Assembly: GCF_041734735.1 (NCBI RefSeq)
Contig: NC_134899.1
Location: 7,378,149 to 7,442,148, forward strand
DNA from: Babylonia areolata
Lineage: Eukaryota > Mollusca > Gastropoda > Neogastropoda > Buccinidae
DNA: 64,000 nt
Direction: 5' to 3'
Position numbers and translations under genes: made by a program. This document shows, one piece after another, positions 1 to 13,769 of this stretch. Position 1 is the first letter of the stretch. Each line of letters opens with the position of its first letter. The notes below the pieces were generated by a model, which searched no databases, was not told the DNA's origin, and saw only the letters and a program-made list of their open reading frames with translations.

Positions 1-190
1 CAGAATGAGAGGCGTGGGAGTGATGGACACAACAGAAATGGACACAAACACTACCACACGGTCAACAGACCACTTTCTACAAGAAACCTTCACTCTTCTC
101 TCTTCTTAACTTTCAAATCAATATATGATACAAAATAGAATCTCAATTAGCATATGATTTGTTGTTTGTGTTTGAATAAATCAGAAACTG

Positions 191-444
191 GCCGACCTGT
201 TTTGCTCAGATGGTAGAGCACCCAGATCGCATTCACGAGGTTGTGGGTTCAAATCATGGACACTGGACATAAAAATTGACATGTTCACAACCCATCTTAA
301 TATGTTCTCATTCTGGAGGTTCCAATGTAGCGTTAGCCTGGTGTCTTTCATCCCACCCTCCGGGGATGGTTATCAATGTCAGCCTTGTATCAGCTGAGAT
401 GGGTGTCAATGTTGAACTCAAACGTAACTTTAAAAAAAAAAAAA
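191..444 (+). mobile_element. tRNA-headed SINE (family E)
   Basis: Its head looks like a tRNA gene: A-box-like GCTCAGATGGTAGAGC and B-box-like GGGTTCAAATC 37 bases further on. An unrelated body follows, ending in an A-run at 432-444. It lies downstream of SCLT1 exon 15 in the transcript, antisense to the gene. Confidence 0.6.
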
Positions 445-472
445 TCAACCTTCCGCATCATCCCAAACAACC

Positions 473-860
473 GACGGGTGCAATAGCCGAGTGGTTAAAG
501 CGTTGGACTTTCAATCTGAGGGTCCCGAGTTTGAATCTTGGTAACGGCGCCTGGTGGGTAAAGGGTGGAGATTTTTCCGATCTCCCAGGTCAACATATGT
601 GCAGACCTGCTAGTGCCTGACCCCCCTTCGTGTGTATACGCAAGCAGAAGATCAAATACGCACATTAAAGATCCTGTAATCCATGTCAGCGTTCGGTGGG
701 TTATGGAAACAAGAACATACCCAGCACGCACACTCCCGAAAACGGAGTATGGCTGCCTACATGGCGGAGTAAAAACGGTCATACACGTAAAAGCCCACTC
801 GTGTACATACGAGTGAACGTGGAAGTTGCAGCCCACAAACGAACGAAGAAGAAGAAGAAG
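473..860 (+). mobile_element. SINE family A, full-length copy
   Basis: A tRNA-like head (AATAGCCGAGTGGTTAAAGC, with B-box-like GAGTTTGAATC) is followed by a roughly 300-bp body and a (GAA)n tail. It is flanked by a perfect 13-bp target duplication ATCCCAAACAACC at 460-472 and 861-873. At least six more copies occur in this window (37275, 46140, 48474, 48943, 49555, 53063). Confidence 0.9.
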
Positions 861-945
861 ATCCCAAACAACCTGTCACACGTATCTGAATGAAGAGGAC
901 AGTCACAACAGGGAGAAGACACAAGAAGCAGCAGAAGACACTGAC

Positions 946-1017
946 CAGTTCCAAGGCGTGTAGCTCCTCCGTTAGTTTTGTGACACGGTCATTGCACTGC
1001 TTCCTTACGTTATCCAC
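946..1017 (-). CDS. SCLT1: SCLT1 exon 15 (last in window)
   Basis: It encodes VDNVRKQCNDRVTKLTEELH and ALEL, the best-conserved block (human KKQCNIQISRLTEELSAL). Donor CTG|GTCAGT, phase 0. No further exon is visible in 1-945, so the remaining roughly 290 residues lie outside the window. Confidence 0.92.
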
Positions 1018-1684
1018 CTGGACAACACACACCACAGGCATGCATGGTTTGTGGCGGAGGCAAAAAGGACACACACACTCATCAAGTAAAACAGTCAGTT
1101 CCTTATTTCAGCTGTTTTCTTTTCAAAACTAACATGCATGGATTGTGACAATAAAAAATCACATACACATATATCCACATATGCTACACAGCATCTGCCT
1201 AACAGATGCCTGACAAGCAGCATAACCCGACACGCGTAGTCAGGTTTTGAGTGCATGCATGTAAATCTGTGTACCTAACAGAATGGATTTCTGTCTGCAG
1301 AGTTTAGCTTAGCCAACACCTAGGTTGCCATGGGTTCTTCTTCAGTGCGCCAGGAGTGTGCTGCACAGGGCGCCTCGTTTATCGTCTCAGTTTGATTTTC
1401 CAGTCAAACTTGAGAGAAAGGGGGAGACCGAGATTCAAACCCAGACTGTCTCAGACACTGTATTGGCAGATAAGTGTCTTAACCATTCTGCCACCTTCTT
1501 TCACACACACTCATAAAGCAAAACAGTCAATCCATTGTATCAGTTTTTTTTTTCTTCTTTTCAACACTGTACATTGCTTCATTCAAAATGGTACAATTCT
1601 AGACACAACATAAAGACATGTTTTTAACACTGCTCAAGAAGTACGCTCAAGCTATTCACTTTTTTTTTTCTTTTTTAATATTTT

Positions 1685-1770
<86 letters not shown>

Positions 1771-4700
1771 GTGTGTGTGTGTGTGTGTGATTTTGCTTCA
1801 TTCTTCTGCTGATACTGTAGTAGCTGCTGTCATGTAAAATCTTGTCTTCATTTGAATCTTTATTTGTCTCTTCTGACAGACAAAATTCTTTAATACAATT
1901 TCGCTAAGTTGGTTATTTACTGATCTTCACATTTCTTTATCTCATAACTTTATCTAATTTACTTTCTTCTATCTGTCTACTTATTCCTTCTTTTTTTTCT
2001 TTTTTTTCATTAATGTGTTTTCTTATTCACTTTTTTGGCCCACTCCTCTTTAATTTTCATTGGGTTTTTTTTGTTGTTTTGTTTTGTTTTTTCTCTTTCC
2101 ATCCTCCCTTCTTTCTTCCTTCCTTTCTTTCTGACATAACCCTGACTACTACAATTGTCCAGTCACAACACATCACTTACCTCCTGCCGTGTGCGTGCGC
2201 CAGCCTCGTCGATGATTTTGGAGAGGCTTTCCTGGAGGTGAGTCACCTCTTCGTCTCTGTGTCGCATCTGTATTTCTGCCTGTCAGTACCCACCACAGTC
2301 AGCATCCACATTTTAAACCCTTCAGTTACATGCTATTTCCTATTCTTAAATAATCAAGAGAAGAAGCAGAAAAAGATGAAGAATTACATTATAATGCGAG
2401 TCAGATTCATTGGTATCAAACGCAAAATACACAAAGCATTTGCAAACTTTAAAACAGTTTCAATTTTAGGTTTTAAGATCCACATACAAAACAACAGAAA
2501 TGTCAGAATAATGCAAAACTGATCACAAATACCTGAACTTGTCTTAATTTCCGACAACACAGCACAACACAGCACAGAGCATCACAACACAACACAATAC
2601 AACACAGTGCAACATGGCACAGTACAACACAGCACAGTACAACACAGCACAGTACAACACAGCACAGAGCATCACAACACAACACAATACAACACAGTGC
2701 AACATGGCACAGTACAACACAGCACAGTACAACACAGCACAGTACAACACAGCACAGAGCATCACAACACAACATAATACAACACAGTGCAACATGGCAC
2801 AGTACAACATGGCACAGTACAACACAGCACAGAGCATCACAACACAACATAATACAACACAGTGCAACATGGCACAGTACAACACAGCACAGTACAACAC
2901 AGCACAGAGCATCACAACACAACACAATACAACACAGTGCAACATGGCACAGTACAACACAGCACAGTACAACACAGCACAGAGCATCACAACACAACAC
3001 GATACAACACAGTGCAACATGGCACAGTACAACACAACACAGTACAACACAACACAACACACAGCACAGTACAACACAGAGCACAGTACAACACAACACA
3101 GTACAACAGAGCACAGCACATAACACAACACAACCACATCAAAACAACATTAAAAAAAAAACAACACACCACACCACACGGCACTCCACTACACACCAGT
3201 CTGTTACCTGATCTTTCTCCAGCACAGAAGTCTCTGCCAGTGTGATGGCCTCCCTGACTTGGTGGACGGCTTCGTTCTCACGCTGCTCTGTGTCCATTCT
3301 GCACACACACACCGCTGGCTGCCTTCATGGAGTGATGGCCTAGAGGTAACATGTCCACCTAGGAAGCGAAAGAATCTGAGCGCCCTGGTTCGAATCACGG
3401 CTCAGCCGCCGATATTTTTTTCTCCCCTTCAACTAGACCTTGAGTGGTGGTCTGGACGCTAGTCATTCGGATGAGACGATAAATCGAGGTCCCGTGTGCA
3501 GCATGCACTTAGCGAACATAAAAGAACCCACGGCAACAAAAGGGTTGTTCCTGGCAAAATTCTGTAGAAAAATCTACTTTGATAGGAAAAACAAATAAAA
3601 CTGCACACAGAAAAAAACACACAAAAAATGGGTGGCGCTCTCAGTGTAGCGATGCACTCTCCCTGGGCAGAAAAGCCCAAATTTCACACAGAGAAATCTG
3701 TTGTGATAAGAAAAAGAGAAATACAAACTACAGACTCCAGATTCATGTTTGTAATACAAACATCAGGAAGGGAGAAAACTGTCCCAAATTCTGCTGTCCT
3801 TTAGAAAGACAGGTGCAACAGACAAACGGTTTAAGAAAAAAGTAGCCCTTCAAACTTCTCTCAGAATGACTTTCGTTTTGATTTTCCCTCCTTTTCATAC
3901 CATTTTGATAATTTCGTATCAATTGCATTCTTCTGCATACTTGTACGCACAGCAAGTCCCCGACAGCCGCCACCATCCCCTGTCCACACTGCGTCAGAAC
4001 CTTCCGGGCGTGGACTGGCCTGACCAGTCATCTGCGCACCCACAGAGCCCAACCCACCCACCCCTAGGATGACTAGATGGTCCTCGTCGATCCCGACGGA
4101 CGAACCACACGCACAGCACGACTTCAGGGTCGAAGCTGCTCTGCGTACATTTAAACGGAAGAATCTCGCAAGTTTTACTGAGACTGTAACACTTTTACGG
4201 GAAGTAACATATGTTTGCAAATGACAGTTTGATGTTCCTAAATGGATTTCCCTAACTTGAATGTGTCCAACACTGACCGATTGTGTGTGAGTTTGTTTAA
4301 ATAACACTTTTGTGTCAGTGGCCAAACTGAAGCATGTGTGTCTCCACTATTGAGTTAATTCCACCGGTGCTGGCAGATTCATGGTGACTATATTGTTCAG
4401 GGAGACATGGTGGTGATTCCCAGTCCAAGGAACAAGCTCACTCAGTTGTTTGTTTAACGACTTCTCTTTTACGAAGTCCTTTAAGTAATTTCCTGTAATT
4501 GTATTTAGATTTTTTTTTTCAGATTTCACCCTCATTTCACCCTCATTTGCCCAGTTTCCCCCAACTCTCCATTCATTCACATCCCCCACCCCTTTTAACA
4601 GATAATACTCAAATGTATACATTAATACTTTAACAAAATATATGTGTGATGGGACATTAAACAAAATTCCTCCTCACTTAGTCTGGTTCTGCAAAAATTG

Positions 4701-5751
4701 ACAGAAACAAAGGAAATACTTCCACCCATGCTACACAAACCAATGGTGAAAAAAAAAGGTTAACATCAAATGGTGACACTGCTGTGGCCTGGCATGTCAT
4801 ACTTACAGTCGGCGATTGAGTTCTGTCAGTCGTGCTTCGGCCAGCGATTTCTCTCGCCTGCTCTCCTCAGCCTCTCGACTGGCGTTCACCACTCTGAAAT
4901 CAAGACAAGACAAGACAAGACAAAGACAAAATCTTTATCAAACACGAGGGAGCCATGCACCATGTACAGTCTGTGTTTTTGTTTCTCTCCCTGACTTTCA
5001 GTTCTGAGCGTTTCTGGGAACTGTTGTTCCATGTGGTGCAACTTCGAAAATTTTCCTTTTTTGTTTGTTTGCTTAACCCTTTCACCACCAGTCAATTTAG
5101 TGTAAAAAATTACAGAAAAGACAGTGGCTAAGAATAGCTGGGGATTCCCCCTCAGATGTATAGAAAATATGGCCTATCCTACCACCTAACATTAAGAGCA
5201 GTAGGTTCATGAATAACAGACCAATGAATGGTAACCTTTCAGTGACATGGGTCCTCTACCACGCCTGTGCATAAATGTGAGCTTGGCAGTGAAAGGGTTA
5301 AACTCCTTTTTCCTTTTTTTTTTTTCTTTTCTTTGCTTTTTGTTTGATTTTTCATGCTTTTTTACTGTCTGTATTGATTGTTGTCAAAAGTTGAGTGCGT
5401 GTGTTTGTGCATTCGTGCATGCATGTGTGAGTGCATGCGTGCGTGCATATGCATGCACACACACGTGTGTGTGTGTGTGTGTGTGTGTGTGAGTGAGAGA
5501 GTGTGTGTGTGTGTGTGTGTGTGTCTGGAACTGATGAATGTATCTCTCACAACAAGGCTAAAATAAAATATCTGATTAATCACAAAGCCATTGCTGCTGT
5601 TCTACAATTACAGGATGCTATTTCATGACTTCATGTGAACTGGCAGTCTGCTGTTCCTCCTATGCTTGTCCCCAAAATGGAGTATTTTATTTAATCAAGT
5701 GCACAGAAAGTGAAAATGTGAGTTACTGGGATAGCAGTACAAGTTTTTACT

Positions 5752-5782
<31 letters not shown>

Positions 5783-5964
5783 CCATACACGTACACATAC
5801 ACTTACGCTCACACGCAACACATGAAGATCTAACATTCCTTTTCTTTATTTCCTCGTCAAATATCACTTGTAGAGAAACTACACTGATTAAACTGAAGAA
5901 TGAACTCGCACACAGAGGCAGCACTCACTCTTGAGAAACAACATTGATTAAACTGAAGAATGAA

Positions 5965-6028
<64 letters not shown>

Positions 6029-6070
6029 GCACTCACTCTTGAGAAACAACACTGATTAAACTGAAGAAAG

Positions 6071-6115
<45 letters not shown>

Positions 6116-6166
6116 ACACAGACAGCACTCACTCTTGAAAAACAACACTGACTAAACTGAAGAAAG

Positions 6167-6213
<47 letters not shown>

Positions 6214-6250
6214 CACTCTCTCTTGAGAAACAACACTGATTAAACTGAAG

Positions 6251-6307
<57 letters not shown>

Positions 6308-9303
6308 CACTCTCCAGCTCTCTGAGCCATCGTGACGACAGAACAGAAAAATATATCCCGTTTACCGTTGCTTGAGGTCCTCCATGATGCGTTGAACCTC
6401 CGCCATTCTGCTGTCAGCCACGTTCTCCTTGAAGATGACCTCTGCCCTCTCTTCATCCTGCCCACACATTGCACTACGCACACTAAGATCAAATGCTTAC
6501 ATTTGAACATGGGGGTGAAAGGGTGGTGGCGGCGGTGGTGGTGGTGGTGTTTTCTGTTTGGGTTTTTTGATACCCTGTTTTCTTTTTTGTTTTTTTTGGG
6601 GAGGGGGATGGGGGCATGTGGGAGGGGTGGGGGTGGGGGACAGAAGGGAGAAGGGTGGAGGGTAGGGCGGTGGTAGTGGCGGTGGTGGTGGTGGTGGATG
6701 TGTAAGTGGGGGTGAGGAGTTGGAGGAGGGTGCCCAGATATACAGGGAAACATTTTTATTTAACTGGAGATTCCAAGAACACTCACAGGACTCTGGGGCA
6801 GAAGTGAGATTTTTGCCAGCAATTGCACAAAAAAACCCAAAAACAACCACACAAAAAAAAGTATTCAAGGCTTTCACACAAACACAAGTTTACAAAAGAA
6901 TATAAAACTGGTTTCTGACTCTGCTCTGACATCGTGTCACTGACTCAAAGACACAGGACCTAGGAAGGGGGGGTGGGGGGGGGGCGAGAGAAAGAGAGAG
7001 AACGAAAGAACAAATGAAACGCACAAAATTTTATTTCACAAGGGTAAGGGAATAAGCACAATTGCTTTTTTTTTTATACATCTGGCCGGCCTTCTGGGGT
7101 GGTGGGGGGGTGGGGGTGGGGGTGGGGGGAGTAAGAAAACTGCATGCACAAAAGCAAATTCTTCACACACAAAAAAGAAAAAAAAAAAAGAAGAACATTT
7201 CTCCTGCTCCCCCATCCACCCACCCTTCCAAGAACAACAACAACAACAACAACAACAAAAGTAAAACATGTACATAACATAATTCAATACATCAACAGCA
7301 CATATGAATGGTACAAAGACATGTACAAATATACAAATAATACATTTATGGAGGTGAGAGAAAGTAAGAATGAAAGGTAGAAAAAGAAAGAAAAAAGAGA
7401 GAGAAAGAAAGAAAGACTGGGTGAAGAAATAGAGAGACAGGCAGACCTGATGGAAGCAGACAAAGATAGACAAAGAGGCGTAAACGAGAGAGAGAGAGAG
7501 AGACAGAGATAGAGAGAGAGAGAGGTGGGGGGAGGGAGGGTTGGGGGGGGCAGGGGGGGGGGCAAGGTACAAGCATTTTAAAGAAATCAAAATCGAAACA
7601 GAAACAGACAGATGGAGAAACAGAGAAACACGACCAGTGACAGACAGACAGACAGAGGCAGGGCCATTTACCCTTCTGGCCAGCTGTTGCTGCAAGCTGT
7701 AGTTGGATTTTTTCAGCTCCGACACCTGCCTCTGTGACTCCGCCAGCTCCTGACGCACCTGTCTGAGCACAAAAAACAACAATGCATCGCATGGTGTCTA
7801 TTGTGTGTTTGCTGGAAAGCTCTACAGATAAAAATGATCTAAAACATGTCTGTTGTTTTACTGGAATACGCTGCACATGAAAACAATGCAACACATGCCT
7901 GTTGCTTGTTTACTGGAATGCTCTGCACATAAAAACCATGCAACATGTGTCTATTATTTGTTTACTGGAATGCTCTGCACATAAAAACCATGCAACACAT
8001 GTCTATTATTTGTTTACTGGAATGCTCTGCACATAAAAACAATGCAACACGTGTCTATTATTTGTTTACTGGAATGCTCTGCACATAAAAACCATGCGAC
8101 ATGTGTCTATAATTTGTTTATTGGAATGCTTTGCACATAAAAACAATGCAACACATGTCTATTATTTGTTGACTGGAATGCTCTGCGCATAAAAACAATG
8201 CAACATGTGTCTATTATTTGTTTATTGGAATGCCCTGCACATAAAAACCACGCAACATGTGTCTATTATTTGTTTATTGGAATGCTTTGCACATAAAAAC
8301 AATGCAACACATGTCTATTGTTTGTTTACTGGAATGCTCTGCACATAAAAACCATGCGACATGTGTCTATTATTTGTTTATTGGAATGCTTTGCACATAA
8401 AAACAATGCAACACATGTCTATTGTTTGTTTACTGGAATGCTCTGCATATAAAAACCATGCAACATGTGTCTATAATTTGTTTATTGGAATGCTCTGCGC
8501 ATAAAAACTATGCAACATGTGTCTATTATTTGTTTATTGGAATGCTCTGCACATAAAAACAATGCAACACATGTCTATTATTTGTTTATTGGAATGCCGT
8601 CTCATTCCTCCCTAAGCTACAGACCACTGCTGAGGCAGTCACTGCATGTAATCAGACCAGTTGCTCAACTTTAAAAAAAAAACACAAATATAAACTATGC
8701 AATACAATACAACAGGACAGAATAACATATCTTCATTCACCCGACTGAAAATGAATTGTAAGGTAGAACACATAATTATGTCTTCATGAAATGTTCAGCA
8801 TGTCTTTACTGACAGTTTGAGGGCAGTTTTACTTGTAAGCAATGCTAGATAGTCAAGTTTCACTACTCAGCAAGTTGTGAGTCAAACATATGACTCTAAT
8901 GCACAAATACAGCTGCCATGAATCCTTTACATGTGTAAAGTGCATGCACTGAGTGTGAAAATGTATGTGATTTTCATGTTTTGATTTTTGTTTTCCATGC
9001 ACACTCAACCCTCCCCCAACTATCCCCCCAAATGGGATAACCGAATTCATTCAATAAGAAAAGTTATGAATAAACACACGTTATTGCGCTAAAGCACTAT
9101 TCATGTGCATGTAAGTGTGCACACATGCACGCATGTGTGTATGTGCATGTATGTGTGTATGTATGCGCATGCATGCATGTGTTTGTAGGGACATGTATGT
9201 GAAAGTGGTAAAAAAAAACAACCCCAAAGTACCTGAGATCAGACTGCAGTGTGTCCATCTCCGTGTTGAGAACAGTGACACTCTGTGTGTACTGCTCTTT
9301 GAT

Positions 9304-9353
<50 letters not shown>

Positions 9354-9396
9354 CACACACACACACACACACACACACACCACACACACACACACA

Positions 9397-9427
<31 letters not shown>

Positions 9428-12400
9428 CCAATGAAGATTTCTGTAGAAGAACTGGGGACTGACACCAACTGAATGAATTACTTTGCCTGTTTTCATAATA
9501 ATATTCTCATGCATTTATGTTCTCAATCTAATCATGTCTGGAAGTATTTTTTTAGATGACATTAGAAATAAGCTGTACTTAAAATGCCATAAAAGAGTGT
9601 ATATATATATATATTTTTTATATTCATGTTACAAAACCAAACACAAAAGCTTACCAATGACTTGACAGTTTAGCGTATCATCAATGCAGTGAACTTTTTT
9701 TTTTTTAAACGAGTGAAGTGCTCATCCTATTCATATCTATTGCAACCACACTCAATACCAACATCTCGTAAGATGACTCGTAAGCTAAATCACAGCTTCC
9801 ACAAGACCAGTGGCAGCTCTCTCTCTGCCGTTATCAGATGACTCACATCGTGTGCTTGTTTCTCCACCGTCTTCCACTGTCGACTCTCCTTCAGAGCCTG
9901 GCCAAGACACACAGACAACACTGTACACATGCCCTCACTTTGATCACAGGCAAGTATTCACATCAAAATACATGAATGGATACATAAATAAGTTTCTAGT
10001 ATGGGGCAAAGAGTCTTAATTTATTCATTCATTCATTCATTATTATCATTACTGGTGGTAGTAGTAGTAGTATCACTGTTGTTTTTATTATTGTTACTGT
10101 TGTTGTTGTTCTTCTTCTTATTATTATTATTATTGTTGTTGTTGTTACTTTAACTGTTGTTGTCATTTATTTACATATTTGATTATTTAATCATTTATCT
10201 ATGTTATAAACTCTCCTTGATTTACAGGATTATTTATCATTGTAACCTACTTGTTTATATTTGAAGGTCGTTTTACATGTTTTTAGTAATTTTTTCATAA
10301 CAAGTGTGAAATGGAGACTGATGGTGGGCGCTTGGGTATTTGATGCAGCTGAGATTGTGTGTTTCAGAGCGTATGTAAATCAGCTGAAAGGCTTATGTAT
10401 GTCTATATTTGTACTATATAGGATTTAACTGTGTGCCACCACACCAAGCATCTCCTTTTAAGGACAATAAATTATCTTGATTATGATCTTGTGATTTTGT
10501 GAAGTCAGTCAGTCAATCAGGTAAACAATCAATATGTATGGATGGGTGGATGGATGGGTGTGTGGGTGGATGGATGGATGTCTGACTATGACCATCAGAA
10601 CAGCAGAGGAGGCAAATGCTGCCCCAACTTTTTGTGCTATAAATCTGATTATATTGGACAGTGTCTTGCCCAAGTTTCAACCCTACTCTCTTGGCCAAGA
10701 GGGCTTTAGCACAGTTGGTGTTGGGATGGTCCCCAAAGGCCAACTCACCCCTAAGGTTGCAGCACAAACAGCCAGTACAATCTTGTCTCCTAGTTCGAGA
10801 AAGAAAGATATCCAGAGGAAAAAGTTTCCACAGAATACTCAGTGAGGATAACACTATTCTAAGTTATCAAATTCTTGTACTAGTGCATACAGAAAGACAC
10901 AGCACGTTTCCAAACGATAAACACTCTTATTTACACAGCCTCATGTGCTGTCAATGTTACCTTCATGGACTACACCGTAGCAAAACAGCACAACGCAAAC
11001 TACACACCTGCATCTCTGCCTCCACTCGATCCAGTTCCTGCGTTGCTTCCCGCCATTTCTCTTGACAAGCTTCCTTTTCCTGCAAATCAAGAATCAGTTT
11101 TAGTCTGGTCTCTGGCCTCCCTGTTGACCTGATATTGTATTTATATTTGTATTTGTATCACTCTTTTAGTCACAACAAATTTCTCTGTGTGAAATTCGGG
11201 CTGCTCTCCCCAGGGAGAGCGCGTCGCTACACTGACAGTGCCACCCTTTTTTTTTCTTTTCTTTTTTTCTGCCTGCAATTTTATTTGTTTTCCTATCGAA
11301 GTGGATTTTTCTACAGAATTTTGCCAGAGACATCCCTTTTGTTGCCGTGGGTTCTTTTACATGCACTAAATGCATGCTGTACATGGGACCTCGGTTTATC
11401 GTCTCATTTGAATGACTAGCGTCCAGACCACCACTCAAGTTCTGGTGGAGGGGGAGAAAATACTGGCAACTGCCGGTGTGATTCGAACCAGTTCGCTCAG
11501 ATTCTCTTGCTTCCTGGGCGGACGGGTTACCTCTAGGCCATCACGTCATCACTCCACACAGATAGTTCCCCGTGGACTGCCAGCACTGAGGCTGCGGCAG
11601 ACAAACCCGCTTGTGTCTGTGTGCAGTGCACTCAGGATAAGCAGCTTCGGAGTATTGCCACTGAAACTGTGCGGATGATGGGGCAGCACTACAAAAAAAA
11701 AAAACAGAGAATGATCTGTGCATTGATGGCACCTATCAAAACTGTATATTCATCTGGCATTTAACATAATTAAAACAAAAGCAATCTTGTGCAGTCTGTT
11801 GCCATCACTCTATCCACCTGTCAACTCAAGTCGTGAGTCCATTCAAACCACCCACAATGGGAAGCAAAAGGTGACAAGGCACCATTAAAAGAGCTGGTCT
11901 GATTTGAAAGAAAATAAAAGACAGGCAATATCAAAAGCAAATAAACTTCCAAAATAAACACTCTCCTTTGTGGAAGGGCACTGAAAGTAAATAATCTTTT
12001 AAAGTAAAATACTAACATAATCTTTTTTGAAGTACATCCAAACTACTCTTGCTCTGACAACACAACTGTTCCCACTTTTTTTTCTTTTCTTTTTTTTTTA
12101 TCTGAAACCCTTTTTTTTCCCTTCTTTTTTTTTTTTTTACTCAACCTCAAAAATAAACCAGAGAACTTTCTGCAAGACCTCAGTGTAAACTCTTTTCTCT
12201 CTGGTGATTCACTTTATCCGGTGGGTGTCATCAGCTTACTTCAGCATCAGAAGATGGTCCACAGTTTGTGTCGCTCATAGTGCATACTTTGCCAGACACA
12301 GGGACACACGTGATACATGAGAGAGATGGGTCTGAGAAGAAGTGACGGTCACAGTGAGAAGAAGGGATTCAATTAGAAGGGTGGAAAACGTAGGTGGAGA

Positions 12401-12517
12401 GGTGTGGACAGGAGGGGTATGGTTTAGGGGAAGGACGGGTGGTGGTGTAGTGGTGTAGAAGACTGTAGTGTTGTGCCCAGTGTGTGAATGTGTAGAGACA
12501 GAGAGAGAGAGAGGGAG

Positions 12518-12552
<35 letters not shown>

Positions 12553-12906
12553 GAAATGTGGCCCAAGTTCAGGTGAAGGGTGCTGGTTTGGGAGGAAAGA
12601 AGAGTGATAATGGATATATAAATGGGGCAGCATTTTGTGTCAAGCAATTAAAACTTCACGTTGATGTCTATGTGCGTGTTCGCATGTCTGTGAGTATGTG
12701 TGTATGTGTGTGTTTCCGTATCTGGTGTGTGTCTGTGTATTTGTGTGTCTGTGTATGTGTCTGTGTCTGTGTGTTTGCGTGTGTGTTTATGTGTATGCGT
12801 GTGTGATTGTGCATGTGTATATGTTGTATGTGAATGAGTGAGTGAGTGAGTGTATGTGTGTGTGGGAGGGGGGGGAGGAGGGGGGTGGTGGTGGGTGGGT
12901 GGGTGG

Positions 12907-12943
<37 letters not shown>

Positions 12944-13380
12944 AACATGAAAACAAACATGCACACATGAAAACATACCTCAGTGCACCATTTTATATGA
13001 TATCATTTACCATAAAATTTAACTGGGCACACAATGCATATTTTGTCAGAATGTGTGTGCATGTGTGTGTGCATACACGTGTATATGCATAGTAAGGATT
13101 TACTGCTCTTAATGCAAAACATAAACAATGTTAAATCCACTGTCAGAACAGCCAATGCCAGTCGTTACCGACACACACAATACATTGCAAAGGACATCAA
13201 TTACCTCAACACCGACGTCTTCTCACCTGTCATCATTTACAGCTCAGGTGTTGATAATTATAACTTGTAAGTTGTATGGCAACTGCTAAGAGTAAGCCTA
13301 TTCTTCTTCTTTTTTTTTTTTTTTTTTTTTTTGGTTGTGCTATGTAGTCATGATGGGAGTAATGTGGTGGTGGTGGTAGT

Positions 13381-13426
<46 letters not shown>

Positions 13427-13732
13427 TGTGTGTGTGTGTGTGTGCGGGCACGCACGCACGCATATGTGTGTAAGTCTGTGCCTGTTTGTGTGTTCATATT
13501 TTTCTGAATGAGTGTACGTGCATACAAATATGCCTTTGCATGCATGTATGTTTGGCTGTATATGTGTATACAACTGGGTGAGAGGGCATTGTGCATGTAT
13601 ATGTGTGTGTGTGTGTGTGTGTGTGCGTGTTTGTGTGTGTACATATCTCTCTCTCTATCTCTATCTATCTATAGGTCTATCTTTATCGATCTATCTATAT
13701 CTATATAAAATATATCTGTATCTGTATCTGTA

Positions 13733-13769
<37 letters not shown>

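Noticed and set aside
478-545. Possible tRNA genes (A and B boxes) at 478, 3335 and other SINE heads
   Set aside because: They do not fold into complete tRNA cloverleaves and are fused to repeated SINE bodies; they are SINE promoters, not tRNA genes.
2503-3137. Open frames of about 200 codons on both strands (Cys/Val/Leu/Tyr-rich or Asn/Thr/Gln-rich)
   Set aside because: They are frames through a stop-free tandem repeat, open in several frames at once, with no splice or start context.
5857-6753. A 298-codon minus-strand frame of VCVC repeats
   Set aside because: Translation of CA/GT runs and a G-rich tract; it overlaps SCLT1 exon 11 in another frame.
11557-11700. Possible extra SCLT1 exon next to a SINE
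   Set aside because: The minus-strand translation has no coiled-coil character, and exons 6 and 7 already join in phase as in the human protein.
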